From Streptomyces dioscori (GTDB lineage: Bacteria > Actinomycetota > Actinomycetes > Streptomycetales > Streptomycetaceae), in the NCBI RefSeq assembly GCF_003024195.1, contig NZ_KZ679045.1, forward strand, positions 124,001 through 188,000: 64,000 bases of DNA, read 5' to 3'. Positions 16,274-25,113 of this stretch are shown one piece after another. The notes below the pieces were generated by a model. That model was given only the letters and a program-made list of their open reading frames with translations, was not told the origin of the DNA and ran no database searches. Both the position numbers and the translations under genes were made by a program. Position 1 is the stretch's first letter. Each line of letters starts with the position of its first letter.

Positions 16274-17053
16274 ATGGATGCCGTACGGGTGGCCTTGTTG
16301 CGCGAAGTGCTCGCCGGGACCGAGTGGCCGGGCGCCACACGGCGGTTCGCGGGGGCGCTGCGGTCGTCCGTGCTGCCGCACGGGGGCGGGCTGCTGCTGG
16401 TGGGCACGGCGGAGTACGAGCCCTGGCACCTCGCCGCCCATCTGGTGGACGAGGCCGCCTGGTCGGGCACGCCGGAGCTGACCCCGACGCTGGTACGGCA
16501 CGGGGCGCGGCCCGGGGACCCGGCCCATCTGGCGGTGGGGCTCGGCCGGATCGAGGCAGCCCGGCGCGGCGAGACACTGCTCGTCGTGGCGCCGGGCGAG
16601 CCCGGGGCGCCGCTCCTGGAGCGGGTGTACGACGCGCGCCGGGCCGGGGCGACGGTTCTCGCGCTGGGCTCGGGCGACCGCGAACTGCACGCGCTGGCGC
16701 ACGAGACGCTGGCGGTGCCGCCGGGGGCGGGCCGCCTCGACACGGTGCTTGATCTGGACACGGGGCTCGACCCGGATACAGGCCTCCGCCCGAATTCAGG
16801 CCTCCGTTCGGATGCAGGCCTCGGCACGGATACGGGTTTCGGCACGGATGCAGGCCTCGGCATGGATACGGGTTTCGGCACGGATACGGGCCTCGGCACG
16901 GATACGGGGCTTGATCTGGACACCGTTCAGCATCTGGTCAGTGCGGCCGCCGGGGAGAACTCACTGCCCGCGCCCCGGGGCCGGCGGCGGTTCACCGACC
17001 GGTTGTCGCGGCTGGCGGACCGGCTGACGGCACCGCCGCCCGCGCGGTGGTGA
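16274..17053 (+). CDS. hypothetical protein with hexapeptide tandem repeats
   Basis: The 259-residue protein has an N-terminal alpha/beta part. Segments GETLLVVAPGEPGAPLLERVYDARRAGATVLAL and GDRELHALAHETLAVPPG (about residues 98-150) resemble a SIS-type sugar isomerase fold. Residues 155-217 are about nine copies of a six-residue unit near GLGTDT. A short basic C-terminus follows (RRRFTDRLSRLADRL). I do not recognise a named family with confidence. The start ATG at 16274 is divergent from the sialidase gene. Confidence 0.75.
   Translation: MDAVRVALLREVLAGTEWPGATRRFAGALRSSVLPHGGGLLLVGTAEYEPWHLAAHLVDEAAWSGTPELTPTLVRHGARPGDPAHLAVGLGRIEAARRGETLLVVAPGEPGAPLLERVYDARRAGATVLALGSGDRELHALAHETLAVPPGAGRLDTVLDLDTGLDPDTGLRPNSGLRSDAGLGTDTGFGTDAGLGMDTGFGTDTGLGTDTGLDLDTVQHLVSAAAGENSLPAPRGRRRFTDRLSRLADRLTAPPPARW
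16751..16922. repeat. 18-bp tandem repeat inside a coding region
   Basis: About nine imperfect copies of an 18-bp unit near CTCGGCACGGATACGGGC lie in frame in the hypothetical gene at 16274-17053. Units differ mainly at the first and fourth encoded residues. The unit length keeps the frame when copy number changes. Confidence 0.85.
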
Positions 17054-17162
17054 GCCGAGGGCCGCCCCGGCGTGGCCGCTTCGGCATGGCCGCCCCGGTG
17101 TGGCCGCTTCGGTCGAAAAAGCGTTTGTCCGCGGCGGGGTCGCCACCGCAGCATGTCCCGTC

Positions 17163-18476
17163 GTGACGGAACTGAGCAAACCCGGGCCCAAGGCCGATTC
17201 GCGGTTGCGGGCACTGCTGCCCGATCTCGCGCCGTGGCGGACCTCCGCCGACTTCCGGCGGCTGTGGGTGGCCGGGCTCATCACCAACTTCGGCAGCTTC
17301 CTGACGTTCGTCGCGCTGCCGGTGCAGATGAAGGAGCTGACCGGTTCCGCGGTCGCCGTCGGCGCGATCGGCGCCGTGGAGCTCGTACCGCTGATCGTGT
17401 TCGGGCTGTACGGCGGGGCGCTCGCCGACGCTCTGGACAAGCGGAAGCTGATCATGTGGACGGAGGCGGGACAGGGGGTCCTGTCGGCCGTCCTGCTGGT
17501 CAACGCGCTGCTGACGGAGCCGTTGGTGTGGCCGCTGTACGCCGTCGCCGCGCTGTCCTCCGCGCTCGTCGCGGTGCAGCGGCCGGCGCTCGACGCGCTC
17601 ACCCCGCGCATCGTCCGGCACGAGCACCTGCCGGCCGCCGCCGCGCTCAACTCGCTGCGCTGGACGGTCGGCGGGGTCGCGGGACCCGCGGTCGCGGGGC
17701 TCGTGGTGGCGTACGCGGGGCTCGGCTGGGCCTATGCGGCGGACCTCGCCACGTTCGCCGTCTCGCTCTTCCTGGCCGTGGGACTCGCCGCGTCGCCCGC
17801 CGCGCACGAGGCGGCGAAGCCGTCGCTGAGGGCGATCGCGGAGGGGGCCCGGTACGCGTGGAGCCGCAAGGAACTGCTGGGTACGTACGCGATCGACCTG
17901 GCCGCGATGTTCTTCGCCTTCCCGCTCGCCGTGCTGCCGTTCCTCGCGGACGAGCTGGACGCCGAGTGGTCGCTCGGGCTGATGTACGCGGCGCTGCCGG
18001 CGGGGTCGCTGCTGGTGAGCCTGACGAGCGGGTGGACCTCGCGGATCCATCGGCACGGGCGGATGGTGGCGTACGCGGCGGCGTGCTGGGGGCTCGCGAT
18101 GGTGGCCGCGGGAGCGGTGCACGACGTGTGGCTGGTGCTGCTGTTCCTGACGCTGGCCGGCTGCTTCGACATGGTCAGCGGGATCTTCCGGGCGGCGATG
18201 TGGAACCAGACGATCCCCGATGAGCTGCGGGGGCGGCTCGCCGGGATCGAGCTGCTGTCGTACTCCGCCGGGCCGCAGCTGGGGCAGGTGCGGGCGGGTG
18301 GGATGGCGGCGGTGTTCTCCGTACGGGCGTCCGTGTGGGCGGGGGGTGTGATGTGCGTGGCCGCGGTGGGGGTGTTGGCGGTGTGCTTGCCGCAGCTCAT
18401 GCGGTACGACGTGCGGAGCAATGCGCATGCCGTGCGGATGAAGGCGTTGCGGGAGGGGGTGGCTGGGGAGCGGTGA
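17163..18476 (+). CDS. MFS transporter, EntS-like (MFS_3) family
   Basis: This 437-residue major facilitator has the pattern of the enterobactin-exporter branch: DFRRLWVAGLITNFGSFLTFVALPVQMKELTGS in helix 1-2, LYGGALADALDKRKLIMWTE (motif A region) and VQRPALDALTPRIVRHEHLPAAAALNS. The GTG at 17163 is chosen as start because the in-frame upstream stretch is unlike the family; no clear ribosome binding site helps. Siderophore or drug export is possible from the family. It is not directly linked to the iron genes, which begin 1.6 kb further on. Confidence 0.85.
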   Translation: MTELSKPGPKADSRLRALLPDLAPWRTSADFRRLWVAGLITNFGSFLTFVALPVQMKELTGSAVAVGAIGAVELVPLIVFGLYGGALADALDKRKLIMWTEAGQGVLSAVLLVNALLTEPLVWPLYAVAALSSALVAVQRPALDALTPRIVRHEHLPAAAALNSLRWTVGGVAGPAVAGLVVAYAGLGWAYAADLATFAVSLFLAVGLAASPAAHEAAKPSLRAIAEGARYAWSRKELLGTYAIDLAAMFFAFPLAVLPFLADELDAEWSLGLMYAALPAGSLLVSLTSGWTSRIHRHGRMVAYAAACWGLAMVAAGAVHDVWLVLLFLTLAGCFDMVSGIFRAAMWNQTIPDELRGRLAGIELLSYSAGPQLGQVRAGGMAAVFSVRASVWAGGVMCVAAVGVLAVCLPQLMRYDVRSNAHAVRMKALREGVAGER

Positions 18477-18480
18477 CGGG

Positions 18481-18572
18481 TGCGGGCCCGGTGGGGGCTT
18501 GTCGCGCAGTTCCCCGCGCCCCTTAGGGGCGAAGGCAACAGACTGCGCCGTTCCCCGCGCCCCTAAGGGGCC
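18481..18572. repeat. GC-rich palindromic repeat (two cores)
   Basis: A GGTGGGGGCTTGTCGCGCAG leader with the core TTCCCCGCGCCCC, then a second core after the linker AAGGCAACAGACTGCGCCG, follow the MFS stop. The rest of the gap to 18745 is G-rich and shows nothing else I can interpret. Confidence 0.8.
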
Positions 18573-18745
18573 CGAGGGGGTGGTCCTTGTGTTTGTGGCT
18601 GCGGGTGCGTGGGGGTTGCTCGCGCCGTTCGCCGGTCCCCTGGCCCCCGCGCGCTTGCCCGTCCTCCCCGCGCTCCCTGGGTGGGTGCTGGGGAGCGGGG
18701 GGCGTCCGGTGCCGTTGCTTGGGCGGGTGGGTGGGGAGAAGAGGG

Positions 18746-18976
18746 TTAGTCTTCGTCCGCGCTCCGTGGGGCGGCGTCGTGCCAGCGGGGGTCCGTCTCC
18801 CAGTCGAGGTTGCGCTCACGGGCCGTGTCCATCGCCCGCTGGGCCTCCTCGCGGGACGCGTACGGACCGAAGCGGTCCTTCGCCGGGCACTCCGGGCCCT
18901 CCTCCACCTTCTTGTGTTCCAGGCAGTAGTACCACTCGCCCGGTTTGCCGACCGTCCGCTTCTTGAACAGGGCCAT
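18746..18976 (-). CDS. small conserved hypothetical protein
   Basis: The 76-residue protein (MALFKKRTVGKPGEWYYCLEHKKVEEGPECPAKDRFGPY...) has GAGGAG seven bases before its ATG. It carries two Cys (WYYCLEH and PECPAKD) that could bind a metal and an acidic C-terminus. The wording SREEAQRAMDTARERN looks like an SPOR-type or similar short alpha/beta fold. It is divergent from map with only 58 bases between starts. The function is unknown to me; it seems a conserved actinomycete protein. Confidence 0.8.
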   Translation of the reverse strand: MALFKKRTVGKPGEWYYCLEHKKVEEGPECPAKDRFGPYASREEAQRAMDTARERNLDWETDPRWHDAAPRSADED

Positions 18977-19034
18977 GACCAGCTCCTCTCGCCACCGACA
19001 TGTTCCCCCATCTCCGCTGGTTAGACTCGCTGGC

Positions 19035-19892
19035 ATGTCTGGCCAGTCGCTGCTCGTCCCAGGGGAGCTGTCCCCCACCCGTTCCGTGCCCGGAAACATC
19101 CGCCGCCCGGAGTACGTCGGCAAGCCCGCCCCGACCCCGTACACCGGGCCGGAGGTGCAGACGCCCGAGACGATCGAGGCGATGCGCGTCGCCGGCCGGA
19201 TCGCCGCGCAAGCCATGGCCGAGGCCGCGAAGCTCATCGCGCCCGGCGTCACCACCGACGAACTGGACCGGGTCGCGCACGCCTATATGTGCGACCACGG
19301 CGCCTACCCGTCCACGCTCGGCTACCGCGGCTTCCCGAAGTCCCTGTGCACCTCCGTGAACGAGGTCATCTGTCACGGCATCCCGGACTCCACGGTCCTG
19401 CGGGACGGCGACATCATCAACCTCGACGTGACGGCGTACATCGGGGGCGTGCACGGCGACAACAACGCCACGTATCTCGTGGGCGACGTGGCCGAGGAGT
19501 CACGGCTGCTGGTCGAGCGGACCCGTGAGTCGCTGGAGCGGGCCGTCAAGGCGGTCAGGCCGGGCCGCCAGATCAACATCATCGGCCGGGTCATCGAGTC
19601 GTACGCGAAGCGGTTCGGGTACGGGGTCGTCCGGGACTTCACCGGGCACGGCATCAACTCGTCGTTCCACTCCGGGCTGATCGTCCCGCACTACGACAGC
19701 CCGCACGCGACGACCGTGATGCAGCCGGGGATGACGTTCACGATCGAACCGATGCTGACGCTGGGCTCGTACGACTACGACATGTGGGACGACGGGTGGA
19801 CGGTCGTCACGAAGGACCGGCTGCGGACCGCGCAGTTCGAGCACACGCTGGTCGTCACGGACAGCGGGGCCGAGGTCCTCACGCTGCCGTAG
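19035..19892 (+). CDS. map: type I methionine aminopeptidase
   Basis: Map removes the initiator Met from new proteins. The 285-residue sequence shows all metal ligands of the pita-bread fold: DVTAYIGGVHGDNNATY (two Asp), FTGHGINSSFH (His), TFTIEPMLT (Glu) and TAQFEHTLVVT (Glu), plus the substrate-binding His in NEVICHGIPDS. The N-terminal extension of about 40 residues (GNIRRPEYVGKP) is the actinobacterial form. A hairpin terminator follows directly. Streptomyces often have more than one map gene; this is probably the stand-alone copy, not the ribosomal-operon one. Confidence 0.96.
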   Translation: MSGQSLLVPGELSPTRSVPGNIRRPEYVGKPAPTPYTGPEVQTPETIEAMRVAGRIAAQAMAEAAKLIAPGVTTDELDRVAHAYMCDHGAYPSTLGYRGFPKSLCTSVNEVICHGIPDSTVLRDGDIINLDVTAYIGGVHGDNNATYLVGDVAEESRLLVERTRESLERAVKAVRPGRQINIIGRVIESYAKRFGYGVVRDFTGHGINSSFHSGLIVPHYDSPHATTVMQPGMTFTIEPMLTLGSYDYDMWDDGWTVVTKDRLRTAQFEHTLVVTDSGAEVLTLP

Positions 19893-19912
19893 CCGCCCCC
19901 GCCTCGCCAGGT

Positions 19913-19945
19913 GCCGCCCGCTCGTTCCGAGCGGGCGGCTCTTTC
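19913..19945 (+). terminator. intrinsic terminator after map
   Basis: The stem is 12 bp (GCCGCCCGCTCG and complement) with a TTC loop, followed by TCTTTC, 21 bases after the map stop. Confidence 0.8.
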
Positions 19946-20007
19946 ATGTGGGAACGGTGGAGGATCGGGGTACCGTTTTACCGACAGGGCGTCGGGAAAC
20001 CATTGAC

Positions 20008-20026
20008 TTAGGTAAGCCTAACCATA
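20008..20026. promoter_or_regulatory. iron box upstream of heme oxygenase
   Basis: TTAGGTAAGCCTAACCATA matches the DmdR/IdeR iron-box consensus TTAGGTTAGGCTAACCTAA at 15 of 19 positions and lies 49 bases before the heme oxygenase start. Iron-loaded repressor binding, with release in iron shortage, is the known mode. Confidence 0.85.
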
Positions 20027-20074
20027 GAAGATTGGTGTGGCTCCCGTCTCCCCCGCTCAGCCCCGGAGGTCCTC

Positions 20075-20734
20075 ATGACATCGTCGAGTACGCCGTTCTC
20101 GACGCTCATCCGCACCGCGTCCCACGAGCAGCACGTGGAGGCGGAGACCTCGACCTTCATGAGCGATCTGCTCGGCGGCAGGCTCGGAGTGGAGGCGTAC
20201 GCGCGCTACACGGAACAGCTGTGGTTCGTGTACGAGGCGCTGGAGTCGGGAGCGCGGGATCTTTCCGGTGACCCGGTGGCGGGGCCGTTCATCCAGCCCG
20301 AGCTGATGCGGCTCGCCTCGCTGGAGCGGGATCTCGCGCATCTGCGGGGGCCGGGGTGGCGCGAGGGTGTCACCGCGCTGCCTGCGACGGTGGAGTACGC
20401 GGAGCGGGTCGCCGAGTGCGCGCGTACGTGGACCGGGGGGTACGTGGCGCATCACTACACGCGGTATCTCGGGGATCTCTCCGGTGGGCAGATCATCCGT
20501 GGGACGGCGGAGAAGACGTGGGGGTTTGCGCGCAAGGGTGACGGGGTGCGGTTCTATGTCTTCGAGGACATCGGGAACCCGGCGGCGTTCAAGCGCGGTT
20601 ATCGGGAGTTGCTCGACGCGCTTCCCGTGGATGAGCTGGAGAAGCAGCGGGTTGTTGCCGAGTGCCGGCGGGCGTTCGCGTTGAACACGGGGGTTTTCCG
20701 GGCACTGGGCGAAGAGTTCCGCATCAGCGCGTGA
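20075..20734 (+). CDS. hmuO: heme oxygenase (biliverdin-producing)
   Basis: The enzyme opens heme to biliverdin, CO and Fe(II). The 219-residue all-helical protein has the proximal His region (FSTLIRTASHEQHVEAETSTFM, His near residue 20), the YARYTEQLWFVYEALE segment and the distal-helix signature HHYTRYLGDLSGGQII (about 126-141) with its flexible Gly pair. The start ATG at 20075 follows GGAGGT. An iron box precedes it. It opens a heme and iron block that includes HtaA proteins and HmuTUV, so it is the intracellular step that frees iron from imported heme. Confidence 0.95.
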   Translation: MTSSSTPFSTLIRTASHEQHVEAETSTFMSDLLGGRLGVEAYARYTEQLWFVYEALESGARDLSGDPVAGPFIQPELMRLASLERDLAHLRGPGWREGVTALPATVEYAERVAECARTWTGGYVAHHYTRYLGDLSGGQIIRGTAEKTWGFARKGDGVRFYVFEDIGNPAAFKRGYRELLDALPVDELEKQRVVAECRRAFALNTGVFRALGEEFRISA

Positions 20735-20754
20735 CGTTCCACTGGGGGTCGCGT

Positions 20755-21062
20755 TCCCGGGTGCGGGTGCGTGGGGGCTGGCCGCGCAGTTCCCCGCGCC
20801 CCTGAGGGCGAAAGGCAAAAGATTGCGCCGTTCCCCGCGCCCCCAAAACTTCCGCGCCCCCAGGGCACAAAGGCCGGGGCGCAGCCCCGCCTTTGAGGGG
20901 CGCGGGGAACTGCGCGACCAGCCCCCACCGGACCCGCACGGGACTCCCCGCCAGCCCCCACACACCCGCACGGGACTCCCGGCCGGGGCGCAGCCCCGCC
21001 TTTGAGGGGCGCGGGGAACTGCGCGGCCAGCCCCCACCGGGCCCGCACCCGAAAGTCCCGGC
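20755..21062. repeat. array of GC-rich palindromic repeats filling the gap after heme oxygenase
   Basis: At least four cores occur: two in the forward sense, then two in the inverted sense (GGGGCGCGGGGAACTGCGC). A 37-bp phrase around GGCCGGGGCGCAGCCCCGCC TTTGAGG recurs at about 20872 and 20983, so part of the unit was duplicated. Apart from these repeats I see no gene or promoter in 20735-21078. Confidence 0.85.
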
Positions 21063-21078
21063 CCCCGCCCGGATGGTG

Positions 21079-21723
21079 TCAGCGTTCCAGGAAGACTCTG
21101 CCGCCCAGTTCTATCCAGCCTTCCGGCTGGGGGGCGGTGAGGAGTTGGGAGCCTGTGCCCTGGATGATGTTCAGGGCCCGGCCCAGTTGGGCCGTCAGTT
21201 GGAGCGCCGCCGCCCCCGTCGCCTCGTCCTCGTCGATGCCGTCGCCCCGGCCAGGGAAGCCGCGGGCCCGGACACGGCCCGCGGCCTCGTCCTCCCACGC
21301 CCAGGCGTACAGCCACTCCCCCGCCGGCGGCACAGTCAGCGCTTCCACCTCGGCGGCGGTCGCGTACTGCCGTAGCGTGCGCGGCCGCGGCCACTCCGAG
21401 CGGGCCTCGATCCAGGTGAACTCGCCGTCGAGCCGCGTGCCCACCACGCCGGCGGGCGTGACGAGTTCGGGTACGTCGAGCAGCCAGGCCACGCCCACGC
21501 AGGGGTAGCCCGCGAACGGCAGCCGCGCACTGGGTGTGTAGATGTCGATGACCCCGCGCTCGGGGTCGTCGACGAACACCGTCTCGCTGAAGCCGAGTTT
21601 CGCCGCGAACGTCTGTCGTTCGTCCCGCTCGGGGAGTACGGAACCCTCCCGTACGACCCCGAGTTCATTGCCGTACTCGCCGCGGGGCCCGCAGAAGACC
21701 CGCACCACGTCGTAATCAGTCAC
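21079..21723 (-). CDS. PhzF family isomerase/epimerase-like protein
   Basis: The 214-residue protein starts TDYDVVRVFCGPRGEYGNELGVV, the PhzF N-terminal strand with the GN pair, and has GFSETVFVDD (catalytic Glu region), PFAGYPCVGVAWLL and DEATGAAALQL. It is shorter than the usual 260-290 residues because the second half is reduced. I take GTG at 21723 as start; TTG at 21735 is also in frame. The family includes proton-shuffling isomerases such as PhzF itself, but the substrate here is unknown. No phenazine genes are nearby. Confidence 0.8.
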   Translation of the reverse strand: MTDYDVVRVFCGPRGEYGNELGVVREGSVLPERDERQTFAAKLGFSETVFVDDPERGVIDIYTPSARLPFAGYPCVGVAWLLDVPELVTPAGVVGTRLDGEFTWIEARSEWPRPRTLRQYATAAEVEALTVPPAGEWLYAWAWEDEAAGRVRARGFPGRGDGIDEDEATGAAALQLTAQLGRALNIIQGTGSQLLTAPQPEGWIELGGRVFLER

Positions 21724-21784
21724 TCCGGCATTCAAACATCATGACCACGACGCGTGTGCGGGCACTTCACGGTCAGGCGGGCGG

Positions 21785-23275
21785 TCAGGCCTGCGTGGAG
21801 TCCGTCAGACGGCGGCGGCGTACCGCGAACACCACGCCCGCGCCCGCCGCGACGGTGGCAGCGGCGGCCGCTCCGAGCGCGCCGACCGGGACGTCGGAGC
21901 CGGTGGAGGCGAGGTTGCCGCTCACACCGCCCGTGGTGGACCCGGTCGTGCCCGCGCCGCCTCCGGTGGTTCCGCCGGTCGTGCCGCCCGTGGTGCCGCC
22001 GGTGCCGCCGGTGCCACCCGTCCCGGACGTCGGGTCGGTGTCCGGGAGTTCGGCGTCGGCGGTCAGGGCCACGGCGAGGTCGACCGGGTCGAGTTCGGCG
22101 CCTGCCTGGTAGAAGCCGCCGAAGGCCTCCGCGCCCGCCTTGGTGAGGGTGGTGGTGACGCCGTCGAGGGTGATGACGTCCTTCTCCGCGGTCAGGTCGG
22201 CGGACTTGGGCTTGAGTTCGGCGAGGGTCACGTCCTCGGACTTCTCACCGAGGCTGTCGACGTCGGCGGTCAGTTTGCCGGAGCCGCCGTCGATCTCGGC
22301 CTTCAGGTCGCTGAGGGTGAGGTCGAGACCGTAACTGCCGTTGTCCTCATGGCCCTTGAAGTTGACGGAGCCCTTGAAGGACGCCTTGAGGGTGTCGGCG
22401 TCCGTGTCGTAGGTGCCGGTGGCGTCGGGGAAGGTGAAGACGCCGTTGCCGGACGCCTGTTCCGCCCCGCCCGACACGGTGATCCTGCCCTTGGCGACCC
22501 CGTCGACGACGTACGTACGGAAGGACTGCTTGACGCCCCAGCCGAGCGTGCCGTAGCTGATGTCCCCCTTGGTGGCGGCCTCGGTGGTCGAGGGCTTCGG
22601 GGTCGCCGATCCCGTCGGCTTCGGGGTGGCGCTGGTGGTCGGCGTGCTGGTGGGGGTGGCGGGCGGAGTGGCCGGCGGGGTGGTGGTGCCCGTGGGCGTC
22701 GGGGTCGGCGACTCGGCCTTCTTCTCCACCACCGTCAGGGGGTCGCCGGCCGCGCCCGTGTAGGAGGAGCTGCCGAAGACGTCGCCCGCCTCCTTGGTCA
22801 GCTTGGTCGTCATGTCCGTCATCGTGCGGTTGACGGTGACCTCGGCGAGCGGCACGTCCTGCTCGGTCGTACCGGCCTTCGTCACATCGGCGGTGACTCT
22901 CGCGACCTTGCTGTCGAACTTCACGTCGGACAGCCTCAGTTCGAAGCCGTGTGCCTTGGAGACGATGTTCAGGGTGCCTTCGAAGCCGAGCGCGACGGTG
23001 TGGGCCTCGGAGTCGTAGCTCCCGGTGCCGTTGACGAAGGTGAACACGCTGTTGTTCTTGGCCTGGGTGGCACCGGCCTCGGGCGTGAAGGTACCGGCCG
23101 CCATGCCCGTCACGTAGTTGCGGTAGGACTCTTTGATGCCCCAGGTCAACTCGTAGCCCTTGAGCGGTACTTCGGCGGCGGAGGCGGACGTGACGGCGAG
23201 CGTGGTGGCGCCGAGCGTGACGGCGGTCGCGCAGGCTGCGGCAAGGGCTGTCGGGCGGCGGCGGTTGGCGGCCAT
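21785..23275 (-). CDS. cell-wall anchored HtaA-domain heme-binding protein, LAxTG sortase signal
   Basis: The 496-residue precursor has a Sec signal (to about residue 34, ending SASAAE). Two HtaA domains follow (about 38-190 and 247-405), each starting with L(T/G)WG(I/V)K(E/Q)SFR-like text and containing GTYD. They are joined by a Pro/Thr linker. A Gly/Thr stalk then leads to the sorting signal LASTG, a hydrophobic helix and RRRR. LAxTG is the motif of Streptomyces class E sortases. HtaA domains bind heme in Corynebacterium. It sits downstream of the second HtaA gene and beside the heme importer, so it should catch heme at the wall. Confidence 0.9.
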   Translation of the reverse strand: MAANRRRPTALAAACATAVTLGATTLAVTSASAAEVPLKGYELTWGIKESYRNYVTGMAAGTFTPEAGATQAKNNSVFTFVNGTGSYDSEAHTVALGFEGTLNIVSKAHGFELRLSDVKFDSKVARVTADVTKAGTTEQDVPLAEVTVNRTMTDMTTKLTKEAGDVFGSSSYTGAAGDPLTVVEKKAESPTPTPTGTTTPPATPPATPTSTPTTSATPKPTGSATPKPSTTEAATKGDISYGTLGWGVKQSFRTYVVDGVAKGRITVSGGAEQASGNGVFTFPDATGTYDTDADTLKASFKGSVNFKGHEDNGSYGLDLTLSDLKAEIDGGSGKLTADVDSLGEKSEDVTLAELKPKSADLTAEKDVITLDGVTTTLTKAGAEAFGGFYQAGAELDPVDLAVALTADAELPDTDPTSGTGGTGGTGGTTGGTTGGTTGGGAGTTGSTTGGVSGNLASTGSDVPVGALGAAAAATVAAGAGVVFAVRRRRLTDSTQA

Positions 23276-23360
23276 GGTCGTGGATCTCCTCGGTTCAGGG
23301 TGCGTGCAGTGTGTGGGAGCCCGCGCAACTCGCGGACGGGGGAGGACGGGGGAGAGAAGT

Positions 23361-24866
23361 TCAGTGCTCGTCGGGGGCGTCCGGGGCCGCGGCGGTGGCC
23401 GTCCGTGGCGTACGGCGCCTGCGGATGATCAGGAAGGCCGCGGCGATCGCGGCCAGGGAAGCGACCGCGAGACCGATGGGCAGGACGGGGGTGTCCGACT
23501 CGCTCGCGGCGGCCTCGGTCTTCGGCTCGGCCTTCTTCGGCTCGGCCGCCGCGGCCTCGGGCGTGGCCGACTCCGCGCTGCCCAGGTCGGGCAGGGCGGG
23601 CAGTTCGGCCTTGGCCGTCAGGGCGACGGCGAGGGACACCGGGTCCATCTCCGTGCCCGCCTTGTACATTCCGCCGAAGGCTTCGGCGCCCTCGGCGGTG
23701 AGCTCCGCGGGGGCCTCGGTGACCTGGGCGAGGCCGTCCTTCGGCTTGAGGTCCTTGGCGGTGAAGGTGACCAGCGGCACCTTCTTCTCCGTCCCGCCCG
23801 CCTTTGCCGTCCCGCCCGCCTTGCCCGTGTCGCCGCCGCTCGTGACATCGGCGCTCGTGACATCGGCGTACAGCGTGCCCTTGCCGTCGTCCGTGACCTT
23901 GGCCCGGAGTCCGCCGAGCTTCAGGTCGAGGCCCTGTTCGCCGGTGAAGCGGACGGCTCCGGTGAAGGCCGCGTCGAGGGTCCCCTTCTTCTCGTCGTAC
24001 GTGCCCGAGCCCTCGGGGAAGCGGAAGAGCGCGCCGCCGTCCTGGGCGCCGTCGCTGAGCTTCCACTCGCCCTGCGCGATGGCGCCGGTGACGTACTCGC
24101 GGAAGGTCCTGCGCACCCCCCAGTCCACGGCGCCGTTCTCGATCCGGCCCGAAGTCTTCTTGTCGGCCTTCGGCTTGGACGTGGACTCGGCCGGTGAGGG
24201 CGACTGCGTGCGGGTCGGTTCGGCGGCTGCCGCCTTTACGTCCGCGGAGAGGCTGACCGGGTCGAGGGCGGTGCCCGCCGTGTAGTAGCCGGCGAAGGAC
24301 TTGGCGCCCTGGGCGGTCAGTGTGGCGGGCAGGTTGTTCAGCTGGACGGCGTTGCCTCCGCCCTTCATGTCGATGCCGCCCAGGGAGAGGGAGGCGAAGG
24401 GCACCTGCGAGGACGTCGTGACCGCCCCGGTGCCCTTCGCCTTGCTGACGATGTCGACGTAGAGCGTGCCGCCGTTGCCCGCGAGGCGGACGGTGGGGCG
24501 GCTGATCGTCAGATCGAGCTGGTAGGTGCCGTTGTCCTCCTTGTGCCCGAGGAAGTGGACACCGCCGGAGAAGCCCGCGTTGAAGGCACCCGAGGAACCG
24601 TCGTACGTGCCGGTCGCCGAGTGGAAGCGGAACTGGCTGCCGCCGACCGTGGCCGCGCCCCCGGTGAGGGAGAAACTGCCGTTCGCTATCGGGCCGGTGA
24701 CGTAGCTCTGGAAGGAGGATTTGATGCCCCAGTCCAGGCGGCCGCCCTGCACGGTCCGGCTCGCCGCGTGGGCCTGGCCGGCCGGGAGCAGCGCTGTGAG
24801 CACTGCCGCGAGCACTGCCGCGCAGAGCAGGGTCACATGGGTGCGTAGGTGCGGGCGGGCTGGCAT
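23361..24866 (-). CDS. HtaA-domain heme-binding protein, membrane-anchored
   Basis: The 501-residue precursor has a signal peptide (cleavage near AHAAS, residue 35), two HtaA domains (about 38-200 and 243-415) that begin LDWGIKSSFQSYVTG and VDWGVRRTFREYVTG, and a Glu/Lys/Ala-rich stalk. A single C-terminal helix and RRRR follow, without a sortase motif, so it probably stays in the membrane. It is the first gene of the pair, with an iron box 51 bases upstream. Transfer of heme from the wall protein to HmuT is the expected role, by analogy with Corynebacterium HtaA and HmuT. Confidence 0.9.
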   Translation of the reverse strand: MPARPHLRTHVTLLCAAVLAAVLTALLPAGQAHAASRTVQGGRLDWGIKSSFQSYVTGPIANGSFSLTGGAATVGGSQFRFHSATGTYDGSSGAFNAGFSGGVHFLGHKEDNGTYQLDLTISRPTVRLAGNGGTLYVDIVSKAKGTGAVTTSSQVPFASLSLGGIDMKGGGNAVQLNNLPATLTAQGAKSFAGYYTAGTALDPVSLSADVKAAAAEPTRTQSPSPAESTSKPKADKKTSGRIENGAVDWGVRRTFREYVTGAIAQGEWKLSDGAQDGGALFRFPEGSGTYDEKKGTLDAAFTGAVRFTGEQGLDLKLGGLRAKVTDDGKGTLYADVTSADVTSGGDTGKAGGTAKAGGTEKKVPLVTFTAKDLKPKDGLAQVTEAPAELTAEGAEAFGGMYKAGTEMDPVSLAVALTAKAELPALPDLGSAESATPEAAAAEPKKAEPKTEAAASESDTPVLPIGLAVASLAAIAAAFLIIRRRRTPRTATAAAPDAPDEH

Positions 24867-24916
24867 GTGTCCTCCGGGGCGGGGGATCTGGCCGGATACG
24901 GCTGCGTCCTGGCGAG

Positions 24917-24935
24917 AAAGGTAAGGCTAACCTAA
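24917..24935. promoter_or_regulatory. iron box between the HtaA genes and hmuT
   Basis: AAAGGTAAGGCTAACCTAA matches the iron-box consensus at 16 of 19 positions. It lies 51 bases from the HtaA gene start on the minus strand and 179 bases before hmuT on the plus strand. It may control both directions, more likely the HtaA pair. Confidence 0.85.
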
Positions 24936-25011
24936 GCTATGCCCTGCCGGGACGGGAAGCACGGGATGAGACATACGGGGACCGCGGGTTGTTTTTCGAC
25001 TGACGGTTCGT

Positions 25012-25044
25012 CGTGGCTTGTCGCGCAGTTCCCCGCGCCCCTGA
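25012..25044. repeat. single GC-rich repeat core
   Basis: GTGGCTTGTCGCGCAGTTCC and the following CCGCGCCCC lie between the iron box and hmuT. One core only, without an inverted partner. Confidence 0.75.
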
Positions 25045-25113
25045 CAGCGACGGGGCGGGCCCCGTCCGGTGAGCAGACCGCCTCACCGGCGAACCGAAAG
25101 GAACTACACGACC

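Noticed and set aside
16751..16922. Possible CRISPR-like array.
   Set aside because: Units are 18 bp, contiguous, in frame and without spacers; it is a coding minisatellite.
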